Assembly: GCF_004827385.1 (NCBI RefSeq)
Contig: NZ_SRXN01000015.1
Span: 106,289 to 170,288, forward strand
Direction of reading: 5' to 3'
DNA from: Ensifer sp. MPMI2T
GTDB taxonomy: Bacteria > Pseudomonadota > Alphaproteobacteria > Rhizobiales > Rhizobiaceae
Length of the DNA stretch: 64,000 nucleotides
Below, piece after piece: positions 42,848-52,229 of the stretch. The notes under the pieces were generated by a model that saw only the letters and a program-made list of their open reading frames with translations, had not been told where the DNA came from and ran no database searches. The position numbers and the translations under genes are program-made. How positions within the stretch are numbered: the first letter of the stretch is position 1; each line of letters begins with the position of its first letter.

Positions 42848-43369
42848 ATGACATCGACCGAACAGGATGCGCGACGTCTTGAAATGACGGTTCTGATGAC
42901 GCCAGACATGGCCAATTTCAGTGGCAAGGTGCACGGCGGCGCGCTGCTGAATCTGCTCGATCGAGTTGCCTTTTCCTGTGCCTCTCGCTTCTCCAAGCAG
43001 TATGCGGTGACGTTATCCGTCGACCAGGTGATCTTCAAAGAACCCATCCAAGTGGGCGAACTGGTGACCTTCCGCGCCTCGATCAACTATGCGGGCCGGA
43101 CCTCGATGGAGGTCGGTATTCGCGTGGAGGCGGAAGATATCCGCGCCGGTACCCGGCGGCATACGAACTCCTGCTACTTCACCATGGTTGCCGTGGATAG
43201 CGCGGGTCGCCCGGTGGAAGTGCCGCAGTGGCGTCCCGAGACGGCAACCGACCAGCGCCGACATCGCGCGGCCGAGTTGCGCCGGACGCTGAGGCGGGAG
43301 TTTGCAACCCGACTGGAGGCGGTAGCGCAAACAGGTCGCGACGTGGAGGGGGCAGGGGGCAGGGACTAA
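42848..43369 (+). CDS. Acyl-CoA thioesterase (hot-dog fold, YciA/BACH type)
   Basis: A 173-residue hot-dog thioesterase. The active-site helix region is NFSGKVHGGALLNLLDRVAF, followed by TLSVDQVIFKEPIQVGELV. It hydrolyses acyl-CoA esters. The last 35 residues are basic and low in hydrophobics, beyond the usual domain end. It is a single gene; the 270 bp downstream contain nothing I can call. Confidence 0.88.
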   Translation: MTSTEQDARRLEMTVLMTPDMANFSGKVHGGALLNLLDRVAFSCASRFSKQYAVTLSVDQVIFKEPIQVGELVTFRASINYAGRTSMEVGIRVEAEDIRAGTRRHTNSCYFTMVAVDSAGRPVEVPQWRPETATDQRRHRAAELRRTLRREFATRLEAVAQTGRDVEGAGGRD

Positions 43370-43638
43370 GCGGAGGCGGCCAACGTCCTCAACGACACGC
43401 ACGCGCCTTTAGGCTTGGCGCTGCGACGATTGACGGAGATCACGCTGACGAAATCCCGCGCGCGTGAAGAGGCGGGGCCACAGGTGGGCCCCGACAACAG
43501 CCCAGGAGACCAAACGCTCTCATCCCGGCCGAAACGGCCGAGTTTATGCAAGCGTGCCAGCCATAAGCATCCGCTTTGCGGTAAGGCCAAGCGGCCGACC
43601 GCCTCAACCAGGAGCCCGCAAAGCGTGGCCGGCTGGCC

Positions 43639-44076
43639 TCAACCGACAAATATGGCGCGCAACCGCGCAAACAGGCCTGTCTGCTTCCCGGATATCGCTG
43701 AGCGGATGTGACGGGCTGCCGTCGCAGCGCTCACCGTTGCACCGAAGTGGCAATAGCAGATAACCCTGTGCAATTGCTCGTCGCTCAGTTCGAAGAACCG
43801 TTTTGCTTCGCCATAAGTGTCATTTTCCATTCCGGCAGCGCGCAGGAGAGGATCCTTGAATGCGACCGAGATCGGCGAGTCGTCGCCGCGCATGGTCGCA
43901 CGCACTCTGGCCGGCTGATACTCGGTCTCGTGCAGCGTCGAGAGGTGTCTGTGCGGGATTTGTTCCAGGAGTTCCGCCCAGCGTTCCAGACGCTCTGCGC
44001 GCGTTGTAAGCCGGCGCGGGAAGTCCTGTTTGACCTCTGCGACGATCTGCAGTTGCTCGAGTGCATGGTGCTTCAT
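43639..44076 (-). CDS. Hypothetical protein
   Basis: A 145-residue soluble, mainly helical protein with no recognised domain. Features are a basic N-terminal helical part (RLTTRAERLERWAELLEQ), a polar middle with LHETEYQPARVRATMRGDD, and a C-terminal DEQLHRVICYCHFGATVSAA. GGAGG lies 5 nt before the ATG at 44076, better than the ATG at 44088. I do not know its function. Confidence 0.65.
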   Translation of the reverse strand: MKHHALEQLQIVAEVKQDFPRRLTTRAERLERWAELLEQIPHRHLSTLHETEYQPARVRATMRGDDSPISVAFKDPLLRAAGMENDTYGEAKRFFELSDEQLHRVICYCHFGATVSAATAARHIRSAISGKQTGLFARLRAIFVG

Positions 44077-44455
44077 TTTGGCCTCCATTCAGACGATAGT
44101 TGCTCCGCCCCAGTTCCGAATTCAGCCCGCTATAAAGGTGACTCTTGCGCGTGCCGAAGTCCAATCACGATCTGTCGTGGAGGGCCGCTTTCACCAAAAT
44201 GTGCAGCTTTCGCAACGGCGTGACCGTATTGCGAGACCGTTTTGCGCGTGTCCGGAGATATTACCGACAGGGCACAACCGCGTGCCCGGTCGCAACCGCC
44301 CCAGGGTTCGGATCGTGGCGGCGTCCTAGGCGCCAAAGCCGCCGTCGATGGTGTGAAGTGGTCAGTGCGTAAGCAGCACCGCCGGCGAAGGGCATTCGGT
44401 CACCGTTTTGGCGAGCACGTTGACAGACCGACACCGCTGTCCGATACAATGCCAA
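44077..44455. other. Non-coding stretch before TPP riboswitch
   Basis: About 380 bp without a supported gene. It should hold promoters for the hypothetical gene on the minus strand and for the thiD leader. I see no clear operator or repeat. Confidence 0.45.
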
Positions 44456-44546
44456 CATTCCGAGGGGAGCACCGAGCGGTGCTGAGATGGCGGTGAGCCG
44501 GACCCTTGAACCTGATCCGGGTCATGCCGGCGTAGGAACGGGAACA
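44456..44546 (+). promoter_or_regulatory. TPP riboswitch (THI element)
   Basis: The conserved TPP aptamer is present: GGGGAGC near the 5' end, GCTGAGATGG in the P2/J3 region and CCCTTGAACCTGATCCGGGT followed by GCCGGCGTAGGAA. It lies about 120 bp upstream of thiD on the same strand. TPP binding would lower thiD expression, probably at translation initiation, since no strong terminator is seen before the gene. Confidence 0.93.
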
Positions 44547-44668
44547 GGGCCTTTGAAGGCGCTCTAGCCACTTCTCCGCGCTTTCCTGGATCTCCGTGAT
44601 GTTCCAATCTGGAGACCGACTATGATGCCCCTTCTTTCGTTTCAATCTGTTGTCGCGGTGCAAATCCG

Positions 44669-45463
44669 ATGACGGTGATCGCGCTGACCATAGCTGGCTC
44701 CGATTCCGGCGGTGGCGCCGGCATTCAGGCCGACCTCAAGACTTTCTCCGCTCTCGGCGTCTATGGCGCCAGCGTCATCACCGCCGTAACGGCGCAAAAC
44801 ACGAAGGGCGTCACCGCCGTCGCGGACCTTTCAGCGGAAATCGTCACGGCACAGATCGACGCAGTCTTTTCCGATCTCGACGTCACGGCCGTCAAGATCG
44901 GCATGGTCTCGCGCCAGGAGACGATCGCCGCCATCGCCGCCGGGCTGCGCCGCTTCGGCAAGCAGGCCGTTGTCGATCCGGTCATGGTGGCGACTTCCGG
45001 CGACCGGTTGCTGCGGCCGGACGCTGTGGCGGCGCTGGTCGATGAACTCTTGCCGCTGGCCCTGGTTGCCACTCCAAACCTGCCGGAAGCCGCATTGCTG
45101 ACCGGCCGTTCAATTGCCGAGGATGAAACGGAAATGGCGCGGCAGGCCGAAGCCATTCTCAAGACCGGTGCCCGTTCCGTGCTGGTCAAGGGAGGTCATC
45201 GGCACGGCAGCGAAGCAACCGATCTCTTCTTTGACGGCAACGCGATTGTCCGCCTCCCGGCAGCGAGGATCGAGACGATCAACGATCACGGCACGGGCTG
45301 CACCCTTTCGGCGGCCATCGCTGCCGGCCTTGCGCTCGGATGGCCGTTGGCGGACGCCGTGCGCGAGGCGAAGGCCTACCTGCACGCGGCACTTTCCGCA
45401 GCGAATGCCTTATCGGTGGGCGAAGGACGGGGACCTGTGCATCACTTCCATCACTGGTGGTGA
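44669..45463 (+). CDS. thiD: Hydroxymethylpyrimidine/phosphomethylpyrimidine kinase
   Basis: A 264-residue ribokinase-fold enzyme that phosphorylates HMP and HMP-P for thiamine synthesis. Motifs are TIAGSDSGGGAGIQADLKTF, VVDPVMVATSGD, ATPNLPEAALL, VLVKGGH and the ATP/catalytic NDHGTGCTLSAAIAAGLA. It is a stand-alone gene under a TPP riboswitch. The C-terminus ends in a His-rich HHFHHWW. thiD next to exoP is, to my knowledge, also the arrangement in S. meliloti pSymB. Confidence 0.95.
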   Translation: MTVIALTIAGSDSGGGAGIQADLKTFSALGVYGASVITAVTAQNTKGVTAVADLSAEIVTAQIDAVFSDLDVTAVKIGMVSRQETIAAIAAGLRRFGKQAVVDPVMVATSGDRLLRPDAVAALVDELLPLALVATPNLPEAALLTGRSIAEDETEMARQAEAILKTGARSVLVKGGHRHGSEATDLFFDGNAIVRLPAARIETINDHGTGCTLSAAIAAGLALGWPLADAVREAKAYLHAALSAANALSVGEGRGPVHHFHHWW

Positions 45464-45611
45464 TGGGGGTCGGCCAGGCGTAATCGAAGCCCCATTCCAC
45501 CGCACCGTATCCCAACGTCGAGTATGAGCCGCCGCCTCGGTGTCGCCACTGTTGCGACGCAACATGTTTTCGTCCATGGTTAATGGAATGGTTCCACGAA
45601 GGCAGCGATAT

Positions 45612-45824
45612 ATGCAGTTCCTTGCTCGTCGTTTGGAAGCTTTCAACCGAGACGAATTGCCGGATTGGCGTCGGTCGCCGACGGTGTTGGGCCGTGCGCT
45701 GCGGCTCGTTCCCAGCCTCTTGGAGTTTTTCCTGTTCTATGTCCTGGCACTCGCCATTCTGGCGGGCGTGGTCGCACTGATGGCGCTGGCCTGGATCTTC
45801 AGGGTCGATCGAAAGCCGTCATAG
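45612..45824 (+). CDS. Small membrane protein of unknown function
   Basis: A 70-residue protein with a basic N-terminal half (RRLEAFNRDELPDWRR) and one long or two short hydrophobic segments (LEFFLFYVLALAILAGVVAL then MALAWIF). It ends RVDRKPS. GAAGG lies 9-10 nt before the ATG at 45612; earlier in-frame ATGs at 45564-45588 lack such a site. Function unknown. Confidence 0.55.
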   Translation: MQFLARRLEAFNRDELPDWRRSPTVLGRALRLVPSLLEFFLFYVLALAILAGVVALMALAWIFRVDRKPS

Positions 45825-45872
45825 TGTTTCGCTGAGAACGGCGGAATTTCCAAGAGTTGGATCATTTTCTTG

Positions 45873-45923
45873 CAGTTCAAAGTGTTACAGCGCCGCATGT
45901 CTGATTAGACGCGCGGCGCTGTG
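45873..45923. repeat. RIME1-like fragment at the exo locus left border
   Basis: CAGTTCAAAGTGTTACAGCG is followed by the palindrome CAGCGCCGC...GCGGCGCTG around GTCTGATTAGAC. It matches one half of the fuller element at 8478-8582. It sits 28 bp after exoP's stop. Confidence 0.68.
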
Positions 45924-45951
45924 TTGAAGATACAGGCCCCCAGCTATCAGC

Positions 45952-48318
45952 TCAAGCTGCGGGCCGGTCTCCGCTAATCGAATGCTCGACATAATATTTG
46001 CCGTAACGATGTCGATATTTCTCGACACCGCCGAAGTCGCTGTACTTCGAAAGCTCATCCATGTCGGTCTTGTTGAGGACAACCCCGAGCACCTTGGAAT
46101 TGATCTGCGGCTCGGATTGCAGCACATCGCGCACCAGGCGGGACGGCGTTTTTCCCCATTCGACAACGAAGATGAAACCATCTGCAAGCGGAGCAAAGGC
46201 CTTCGCATCCACGACAGGCGCCAGCGGAGCCAGGTCGACAACCACGTAGTCAAACGAGCTGCGTGCATTCTCGATCAGGTTTGCCATGGCAGCCGAGGCG
46301 AGCAGTTCGTGGCTTTGATGCGGTTGATGGTTGGACGCCCCGCCGCCGACGGGGAAGATCGCAAGTTTGGTGCGCTGGTCGACCTTGATGCCGGCGGGCC
46401 AGGTGGCTTCACCCATCAGCGTCTCGACAAGCCCCGTGCGAGGGGTGGGCGTGATCATCTGGGTGAGGCCGGGCTTGCGAATATCGCCATCGATCAAGAG
46501 CGTCCGCTTTCCGCTCGCGGCCAACTGCGCCGCGAAGTTTGCGGCGACGACGGATTTCCCCTCGTCCGGAACCGCGGAAACGATCCCGATCACGCGGCTT
46601 TCATTGCCATGCAGCATATGATCGCAGGCAAGCTTGGCATTCCGGAAGGTCTCGGCGAAAGAGGATTGTGGCGCTTCGAGGACCATTCGCGCCAGGCGCT
46701 GAAAAGCCACCGCCTCTTCGCCGATTACTTCCGGTTGCCTGTCGGACGCAAAGCGTGTGCGCACGAGTTCCGCACTCTTCTTCGTCCGCGTACCGATCAA
46801 CGGCACATAACCGAGTGACTTGTGACCGAGGATGGCGCGTACATCGTCTTCAAGGCGGAAGGTTCGCTCGCGGAACTCCTGGAAGGCGGCGAAGGCGCCG
46901 CCGGCCATCAAGCCGAGCACGGCGGAAAGTGCTAGCGTCAGGGTCTTCTTGGGGCTCGACGGGGCGGTGGGAACGCCGGCTTCGGAAATGACCCGAGCCT
47001 TGGCGATCGGGAACGAGCGCTGCTGCGCCGCCTGCTCGTAGCGACCGAGATAGGACTCGTAAAGCGTCTTCAGCGCCGCCGCCTTCTGCTCCAGCTCCCT
47101 CAACTGAACCAATGACTTGCTGGCGTTCGTGTTTTTCCCCACGACTCCTTCGATGCTTTCACGCAACGACTGCTCGCGCGAACGGGCGACTTCGTATTCA
47201 TTCTTGTAGCTTGCCGTCAGTTGCTGCAGCTCCTGGTAGATCTGCCGCCCCATGTCGGCCTGCTCGGCCCTCAGTGATACAGCCTGCGGATGATCCTTGC
47301 CAAAACTCTGGGAGACCTCCTGCTCGCGCTTCACGACGGCGAGATAGCGCGCCCTGAGATCTCGGATAACCATGTTGTCTCCCTCTTTGGGAGAAATGGT
47401 CGCGTTGTTGACGGCCGTCTCCGGCCCTTGGTCGACAATCGACTTGAACTGGTTGTAGCGCGCCGAGGCGCTGGCCGTGTCGGCTTGGGCGACGATGAGC
47501 TGGCTGTTGAGGTCCGACAATTGCTGTTCGGACATCAGCTCGCCGCGTGCGGCGGTCAGACCGTTTTCGCTTCTGAACTGCTCAACCTCGAGTGCCGCCG
47601 CGAGAGAGCGCTGCCGCAAGTCCGTGAGGCGCTCCTGCAGCCAGACGGAAGCACGTTCCGTCGCTTCGAAATTGGCGTTCAACTGATCGGTGAGATAGGC
47701 CTGCGCATAGCCACGCACGACGGTTGCAGCAAGCAGGGGGTCGTTCGACTTATAAGAGAGGGCGACCACGGAGCTTCGCGACACGCGCTCCACCGTCAGT
47801 GCCTGCTGGATCAACGCTGCCGCCGCCAGTCGCCGATTCTTGCGTGCTGCCTCCTCCGAAACCGTGGGACCGGACGAAAAGAGGCCGGTCGCTGTCTTCA
47901 CCCAATCCTTGACATATGCCACCGGCGAACGTGGCGGATTCATGATTGTGGCGTTCTCGGAAAGATTGAGTTTGTCGACGACCCGCAAGGCAAGCTCGCC
48001 GGACTTCAGGATCTCCACGGCACTCGCGATTTGCGTGTCCAGCATCTGGCTGTTTGCTGGCGTCGGCTCTTCCTCGGCAAATTTCGACAGATTTTCGTCG
48101 AGCAGAATTTGCGTCATCGACGTGTATGTCGGCGTCGCAAAGAGCAGGTAGGCGACACCCAGCATGATGAAGAGGACAACAAAGGCCGCAACCAGCTTGG
48201 CCCTGCGGGCGGCAATCGCCAGAAGCCGATCAAGATCGATGAAGCCGTCGGATTCTTCTTCGCGGGGCACGATGCTCAAGGGGACACTTCTCTGTTTCAT
48301 GGGGGCCGCTCTGTTCAT
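45952..48318 (-). CDS. exoP: Succinoglycan polymerisation/chain-length protein, Wzc-like tyrosine kinase
   Basis: A 788-residue polysaccharide co-polymerase with autokinase domain. The N-terminal Wzz domain has membrane spans at about residues 41-61 and 465-485, with a long periplasmic coiled coil between. The cytoplasmic BY-kinase has Walker A VPDEGKS near 582 and Walker A' LLIDGDIRKPG near 607. A tyrosine cluster (YSDFGGVEKYRHRYGKYYVE) ends the protein. The length equals S. meliloti ExoP. It controls chain length of the exopolysaccharide with ExoQ. GGAG lies 6 nt before the ATG. It is the last gene of the exoL-A-M-O-N-P side of the locus. Confidence 0.96.
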   Translation of the reverse strand: MNRAAPMKQRSVPLSIVPREEESDGFIDLDRLLAIAARRAKLVAAFVVLFIMLGVAYLLFATPTYTSMTQILLDENLSKFAEEEPTPANSQMLDTQIASAVEILKSGELALRVVDKLNLSENATIMNPPRSPVAYVKDWVKTATGLFSSGPTVSEEAARKNRRLAAAALIQQALTVERVSRSSVVALSYKSNDPLLAATVVRGYAQAYLTDQLNANFEATERASVWLQERLTDLRQRSLAAALEVEQFRSENGLTAARGELMSEQQLSDLNSQLIVAQADTASASARYNQFKSIVDQGPETAVNNATISPKEGDNMVIRDLRARYLAVVKREQEVSQSFGKDHPQAVSLRAEQADMGRQIYQELQQLTASYKNEYEVARSREQSLRESIEGVVGKNTNASKSLVQLRELEQKAAALKTLYESYLGRYEQAAQQRSFPIAKARVISEAGVPTAPSSPKKTLTLALSAVLGLMAGGAFAAFQEFRERTFRLEDDVRAILGHKSLGYVPLIGTRTKKSAELVRTRFASDRQPEVIGEEAVAFQRLARMVLEAPQSSFAETFRNAKLACDHMLHGNESRVIGIVSAVPDEGKSVVAANFAAQLAASGKRTLLIDGDIRKPGLTQMITPTPRTGLVETLMGEATWPAGIKVDQRTKLAIFPVGGGASNHQPHQSHELLASAAMANLIENARSSFDYVVVDLAPLAPVVDAKAFAPLADGFIFVVEWGKTPSRLVRDVLQSEPQINSKVLGVVLNKTDMDELSKYSDFGGVEKYRHRYGKYYVEHSISGDRPAA

Positions 48319-48372
48319 TTTTTTCTCCGGTCCGTGAGCCGGCGGCTGTTGGAGCCGCCGGGAAACATTTGC

Positions 48373-49278
48373 TTATGCCGCTCGGATGCGGCTTTCGTGA
48401 GACAAGACGATCTCGCGAACGGATTCGAAGACCATGTCGCCGATATCCGCCCTGTTAAGCGCGAAGGCGACATTCGCTTCGATGAAGCCTTGCTTCGAGC
48501 CGCAGTCGAAGGTTCTGCCCTCGTAGGGATGGGCGTGGAAGGGCTGATTTGCCGAAAGCTTCAGCATCCCGTCGGTCAGCTGGATTTCGTTGCCTGCGCC
48601 GCGTTGCTGGTGCGCGAGGATGGAAAAGATTTCCGGCTGGAGGATATAGCGTCCGTTGAGATAGTAGTTCGACGGAGCCTCGCCCGCGGCGGGCTTTTCC
48701 ACCATCTCAGTTACCGCAAAACCGTGACGCACCGTTCCACCCTTGCCGACGATGCCGTATTTGGAGGCGTCTTCGGGGGCGCATTGCTCGACGGCGACGA
48801 CATTGCCTCCGACCTCCCGGTAGAGATCCATCAGGCCGGCCATGCAGCCGCGTGCGCCGAACGAAAGCATGTCGGGAAGCAGCAGCGCGAAAGGCTCGTC
48901 GCCGATAAGATCGCGTGCGCACCACACCGCATGGCCAAGGCCGAGCGGAGCCTGCTGGCGCGTGAAGCTCACGGAGCCGGCTTTCGGGAGCATGCTTTCA
49001 AGCTCGGAAATCTGCGCATTCTTGCCCGAGCGAGACAGTGACGAGATGAGTTCCGGCGTATCGTCGAAGTGGTCCTCGATCGCCTGCTTGTTGCGGCTGG
49101 TGACGAAAACGATGTGTTCGATGCCGGCCTGACGGGCCTCGTCCACGGCGTACTGAACCACGGGCCGATCGACGATCGTCAACATTTCCTTCGGCACGGC
49201 CTTCGTTGCGGGAAGGAACCGGGTTCCGTTTCCGGCAACGGGGATCACTGCTTTCCTGACGGTCCTGATACGGTCCAT
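48373..49278 (-). CDS. exoN: UTP-glucose-1-phosphate uridylyltransferase
   Basis: A 301-residue UDP-glucose pyrophosphorylase (GalU/ExoN family). The nucleotide motif is [23 protein letters not shown] without an intervening break, followed by the [10 protein letters not shown] and [13 protein letters not shown] regions. It supplies UDP-glucose for the glucose-rich repeating unit. It starts 1 nt after the exoO stop and lies before exoP, so all three are cotranscribed. Confidence 0.95.
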   Translation of the reverse strand: MDRIRTVRKAVIPVAGNGTRFLPATKAVPKEMLTIVDRPVVQYAVDEARQAGIEHIVFVTSRNKQAIEDHFDDTPELISSLSRSGKNAQISELESMLPKAGSVSFTRQQAPLGLGHAVWCARDLIGDEPFALLLPDMLSFGARGCMAGLMDLYREVGGNVVAVEQCAPEDASKYGIVGKGGTVRHGFAVTEMVEKPAAGEAPSNYYLNGRYILQPEIFSILAHQQRGAGNEIQLTDGMLKLSANQPFHAHPYEGRTFDCGSKQGFIEANVAFALNRADIGDMVFESVREIVLSHESRIRAA

Positions 49279-49279
49279 T

Positions 49280-50293
49280 CTATCGTCCTTTGCTTATATG
49301 AGGGCTTTCGCCCAGCGGGGGTGGTTCGGCCGCCGCCGTCATGGGGGCGGTGTTTGCCGAGCGCGCCGCAAGGCGGCGCAGTCGTACGGCGATCGGCATG
49401 TGAAGATGCCGAAGCGCAAGCGGGTCGGCGAGGGCGGCCTTCAGCGCACCAGCCAACGATCGGTTTTTCAACTGTTCGACGAGGAGGAGAAACGAGCGCG
49501 CCTGGTGGAACCCGCGCGTGCGCTTGCGCTGCATTCTCTCCGACAGGATATCGAGGGGGTAGCGGCGCAGGAACGCTTCATCGGCGGACATCATTGCGTC
49601 GATGTGGTCGAGCTTGAGCACGCGCGAGATGGATCCCTCGCGGATATGATAGATATAGCCGGCGGAGGGCTCGATGGCGCAACGACCGCCAGAGGCAAGC
49701 GCCGAGGCAAGCAGGATATAGTCCTCGCCGATCCGGAGCGCCTCGTCGAAACGAAGGTCATGCTGTTCGAGGAAACGCCGTTCGAAGACGGGCTTCATGT
49801 AGCCGAAGTTATGGTGCGAGCGGAAGATCACGTTCGACTCGATGAAGGCGGGGAGCGTCAAAAGCGGCTGCCGAGCGAGTTCGGCCTCCGCGAACATTCT
49901 GACGCTCCGCCCGTCGAGCGAGACGACGTCGAGATTGTCGACGACGACCTGTGCTCCAGTCTTCTCGGCGCGCTCGATCATACGCGCCAGCCGATCCGGC
50001 CTCACGGTGTCGTCCGAATCGAGAACTGCGATCCACTTGCCGCGCGCCGCCGCCAAGCCGGCGTTGCGAGCCCCGCCCGGGCCGCGATTTTGCTCGAGAG
50101 CAATCAGGCGCACTCTCGGGTCGGCGATTGTCGAAACGATCTCTAGCGTCCCGTCCGATGAACGGTCGTCGACGATGATCACCTCGACGAAAACGCCTTC
50201 CTGACGAAGCGCGCTCTCGACGGTGCGCACGATAGTGTCCGCGGCATTGTAGGCGGCTACGACGAAAGTGACATCCGGAACGAACTCGCTCAT
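49280..50293 (-). CDS. exoO: Succinoglycan glycosyltransferase ExoO
   Basis: A 337-residue GT2 glycosyltransferase. Motifs are [41 protein letters not shown] and VLDSDD. In S. meliloti ExoO adds the fifth sugar (beta-1,6-glucose) to the lipid-linked unit. The start overlaps the exoM stop (ATGA), so translation is coupled. Assignment rests on family and collinear position between exoM and exoN. Confidence 0.93.
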   Translation of the reverse strand: MSEFVPDVTFVVAAYNAADTIVRTVESALRQEGVFVEVIIVDDRSSDGTLEIVSTIADPRVRLIALEQNRGPGGARNAGLAAARGKWIAVLDSDDTVRPDRLARMIERAEKTGAQVVVDNLDVVSLDGRSVRMFAEAELARQPLLTLPAFIESNVIFRSHHNFGYMKPVFERRFLEQHDLRFDEALRIGEDYILLASALASGGRCAIEPSAGYIYHIREGSISRVLKLDHIDAMMSADEAFLRRYPLDILSERMQRKRTRGFHQARSFLLLVEQLKNRSLAGALKAALADPLALRHLHMPIAVRLRRLAARSANTAPMTAAAEPPPLGESPHISKGR

Positions 50294-51240
50294 TGCGATG
50301 TCACCTCCGTTGCTCCGTATTGTTCAAGTTCCTTGTGCCCCAGGAGTCCGCTCACGACGCCGGCATGCATGATCGCGCGCAGTGCATAACGATTGCGGTG
50401 TACGGGCGAGGGCAGGAAAAGCAGGGTCGCCAACGAGCAATAGGCCGATTTGGCCGTGGCCAGCGCAAGGTTCCAGGGCTGCCGTGAACGGCTCGATTTC
50501 TCCGTCAGCAGGCGGCCATGCGTCTGGCCGGAGCGAAAGCGACGCTTCGAAAGCCACGAGAGCGAGGCCCGCTTTTCCGGCACGGGTTCGTGAACCCAGG
50601 CCTCCGGAGCGAAAGCGATGGTTCCTCCGGCGTCATGCATCGCGGCGAAGAAATCTGTGTCCTCGCCGCCGCTCTTGCCGAGTGCGAGTTTAAAGCGACG
50701 GCCGATCACCGCCGGAGCTCCGACGTTCAGCAGAACGTTGCAGGTGTAGCCGGTGCGAATTTCACCGCCGACCCAGACCGGCCGCGTCGAATGAAAATCA
50801 CCGCGACGCATCCAGGCGGGCGCCGACGTGTCGTAGGCCGCACGGACGGGGCCCAGGACCGCCTCGGCACCAGTCGTTCGCGCTGTTTCCAGGAGGGCTT
50901 TCAACCACTCTTTCGAAGCGGTCTCATCGTCGTCGATGAAGGCGAGAAAATCGCCTGTGCTGCTGTCCAGGCAGGCGTTGCGCGCGAGCGAGATGTTCGA
51001 CGCCGGGCAATGCACGTAGGTAATATCGAAGGGCATCTCCGTGCGGAGAGCCGCGACGTGAGGCTTTGCGGTCGGTTCGACGTCATTGTCTGCGACGATG
51101 ACACGGATCACGGCCCTCTCGGGCACCGTGATTGCCGCGAGCGAACGGAGCGTCTGGACGACTTCCGGCCGCCGAAAGGTGCAGACGGCGATATCGATCC
51201 GTATCGGATTCTGCGAGGTTTCGTTGGTTGCAGCCATCAT
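50290..51240 (-). CDS. exoM: Succinoglycan glycosyltransferase ExoM
   Basis: A 316-residue GT2 enzyme with CTFRRPEVVQTL, VIVADNDVEPTA, ISLARNACLDSS and FIDDDETA. ExoM adds the fourth sugar in succinoglycan. There are two tandem ATGs at the start; the first overlaps the exoA stop. The order exoL-A-M-O is conserved with S. meliloti. The C-terminal half has hydrophobic stretches that suggest membrane association. Confidence 0.94.
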   Translation of the reverse strand: MMAATNETSQNPIRIDIAVCTFRRPEVVQTLRSLAAITVPERAVIRVIVADNDVEPTAKPHVAALRTEMPFDITYVHCPASNISLARNACLDSSTGDFLAFIDDDETASKEWLKALLETARTTGAEAVLGPVRAAYDTSAPAWMRRGDFHSTRPVWVGGEIRTGYTCNVLLNVGAPAVIGRRFKLALGKSGGEDTDFFAAMHDAGGTIAFAPEAWVHEPVPEKRASLSWLSKRRFRSGQTHGRLLTEKSSRSRQPWNLALATAKSAYCSLATLLFLPSPVHRNRYALRAIMHAGVVSGLLGHKELEQYGATEVTSQ

Positions 51241-52229
51241 GGGGTCACCCGAAACCGTCGCAAGTCGAGAAGTTCGCGCCAGAAACCGGCCGACCAGGCG
51301 AGGTGCATGACCATTGCCGAGACCGCGGCCAGCGGCCCATAGGGATTTCGCTGGCCAAGCGCCATCCATGCTCCATAACCAAGGCACGCGAGAGCCCAGA
51401 CCCCGAATGGAATGGCCGCGACCCAGTTGACGACCGCGAGCAACGCACCGACCGCCACGGGCGCGACTGCCAGCGGCAGCATCTGCCGCAAGCCCGGCAT
51501 GGCGCGATGTTTGAGGATATTCTTTGCACGGCCGCGGCCATAACCGAAATATTGCCGGAAGAGCGGACCGACCTTCGCGCGCGGGTAGTAGACCATGTTC
51601 GTCTTGTCGGTCATCCAGATGCGGTAACCGGCTTTCGCCAAGCGGTAATCCAACTCGGCATCTTCATTGTGGCTGAAGGTCTCATCGTAACCTCCGACCG
51701 CCTGGAAAGCTGCGCTGCGCATGAGCGCGTGGTGTCCGTGTTCGGCCCAATGACCGGCCGCGCCGGCCCGGTGTTTGGACCCGCCGTTACCAAGCGTCGA
51801 ATTCTGGGCGAAGGCGGTTGCCTTCTGAAACGTGCTGAAGCCAACCGTCTGCATCGCCACGACCACCGAATCGGCATCGGTCGCCACGGCCTCTTCGACG
51901 AGACGCTGGCAATAGTCGTCCGGATAGCTCCCGTGCGCATCGACGCGGATAAGGTAGTCGAAGGAGGACCCAAGTTCCGACACGGCCCGGTTGATCGCGG
52001 CGCTCTGTATGCGCTTCGGGTTGTCGAGGAACAGGACACGTTCGTCCTCGGCGGCAAGGCGGCTCGCGATCTTGCGGGTGCCGTCGGTGCTGCCGCCGTC
52101 TATGATCGCAATCTTTGCGTTCAGCGGCTCCAGCGACGGGCGCAGCTTTTCGACCAGCCCCTCGATGTGCTCGGCCTCATTGAGGCAAGGGATGACGATC
52201 AGGCTGGAGGTCAGGCTGTTCGTGTTCAT
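51237..52229 (-). CDS. exoA: Succinoglycan glycosyltransferase ExoA
   Basis: A 330-residue GT2 enzyme, same length as the S. meliloti protein. Motifs are VIPCLNEAEHI, IIDGGSTDGT, LIRVDAHGSYP and GGYDETFSHNEDAELDYR. ExoA adds the second sugar (beta-1,3-glucose) to the galactosyl lipid. The C-terminus has two to three membrane segments. Its ATG overlaps the exoL stop. Confidence 0.95.
   Translation of the reverse strand: MNTNSLTSSLIVIPCLNEAEHIEGLVEKLRPSLEPLNAKIAIIDGGSTDGTRKIASRLAAEDERVLFLDNPKRIQSAAINRAVSELGSSFDYLIRVDAHGSYPDDYCQRLVEEAVATDADSVVVAMQTVGFSTFQKATAFAQNSTLGNGGSKHRAGAAGHWAEHGHHALMRSAAFQAVGGYDETFSHNEDAELDYRLAKAGYRIWMTDKTNMVYYPRAKVGPLFRQYFGYGRGRAKNILKHRAMPGLRQMLPLAVAPVAVGALLAVVNWVAAIPFGVWALACLGYGAWMALGQRNPYGPLAAVSAMVMHLAWSAGFWRELLDLRRFRVTP

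Noticed and set aside
43415..43763. Overlapping plus-strand frames after the thioesterase gene
   Set aside because: Low-complexity Pro/Arg-rich translations with no start signal, partly antisense to the hypothetical gene at 43639-44076.
48373..49278. Housekeeping galU
   Set aside because: Position between exoO and exoP with near-zero spacing fits the pathway-specific exoN.
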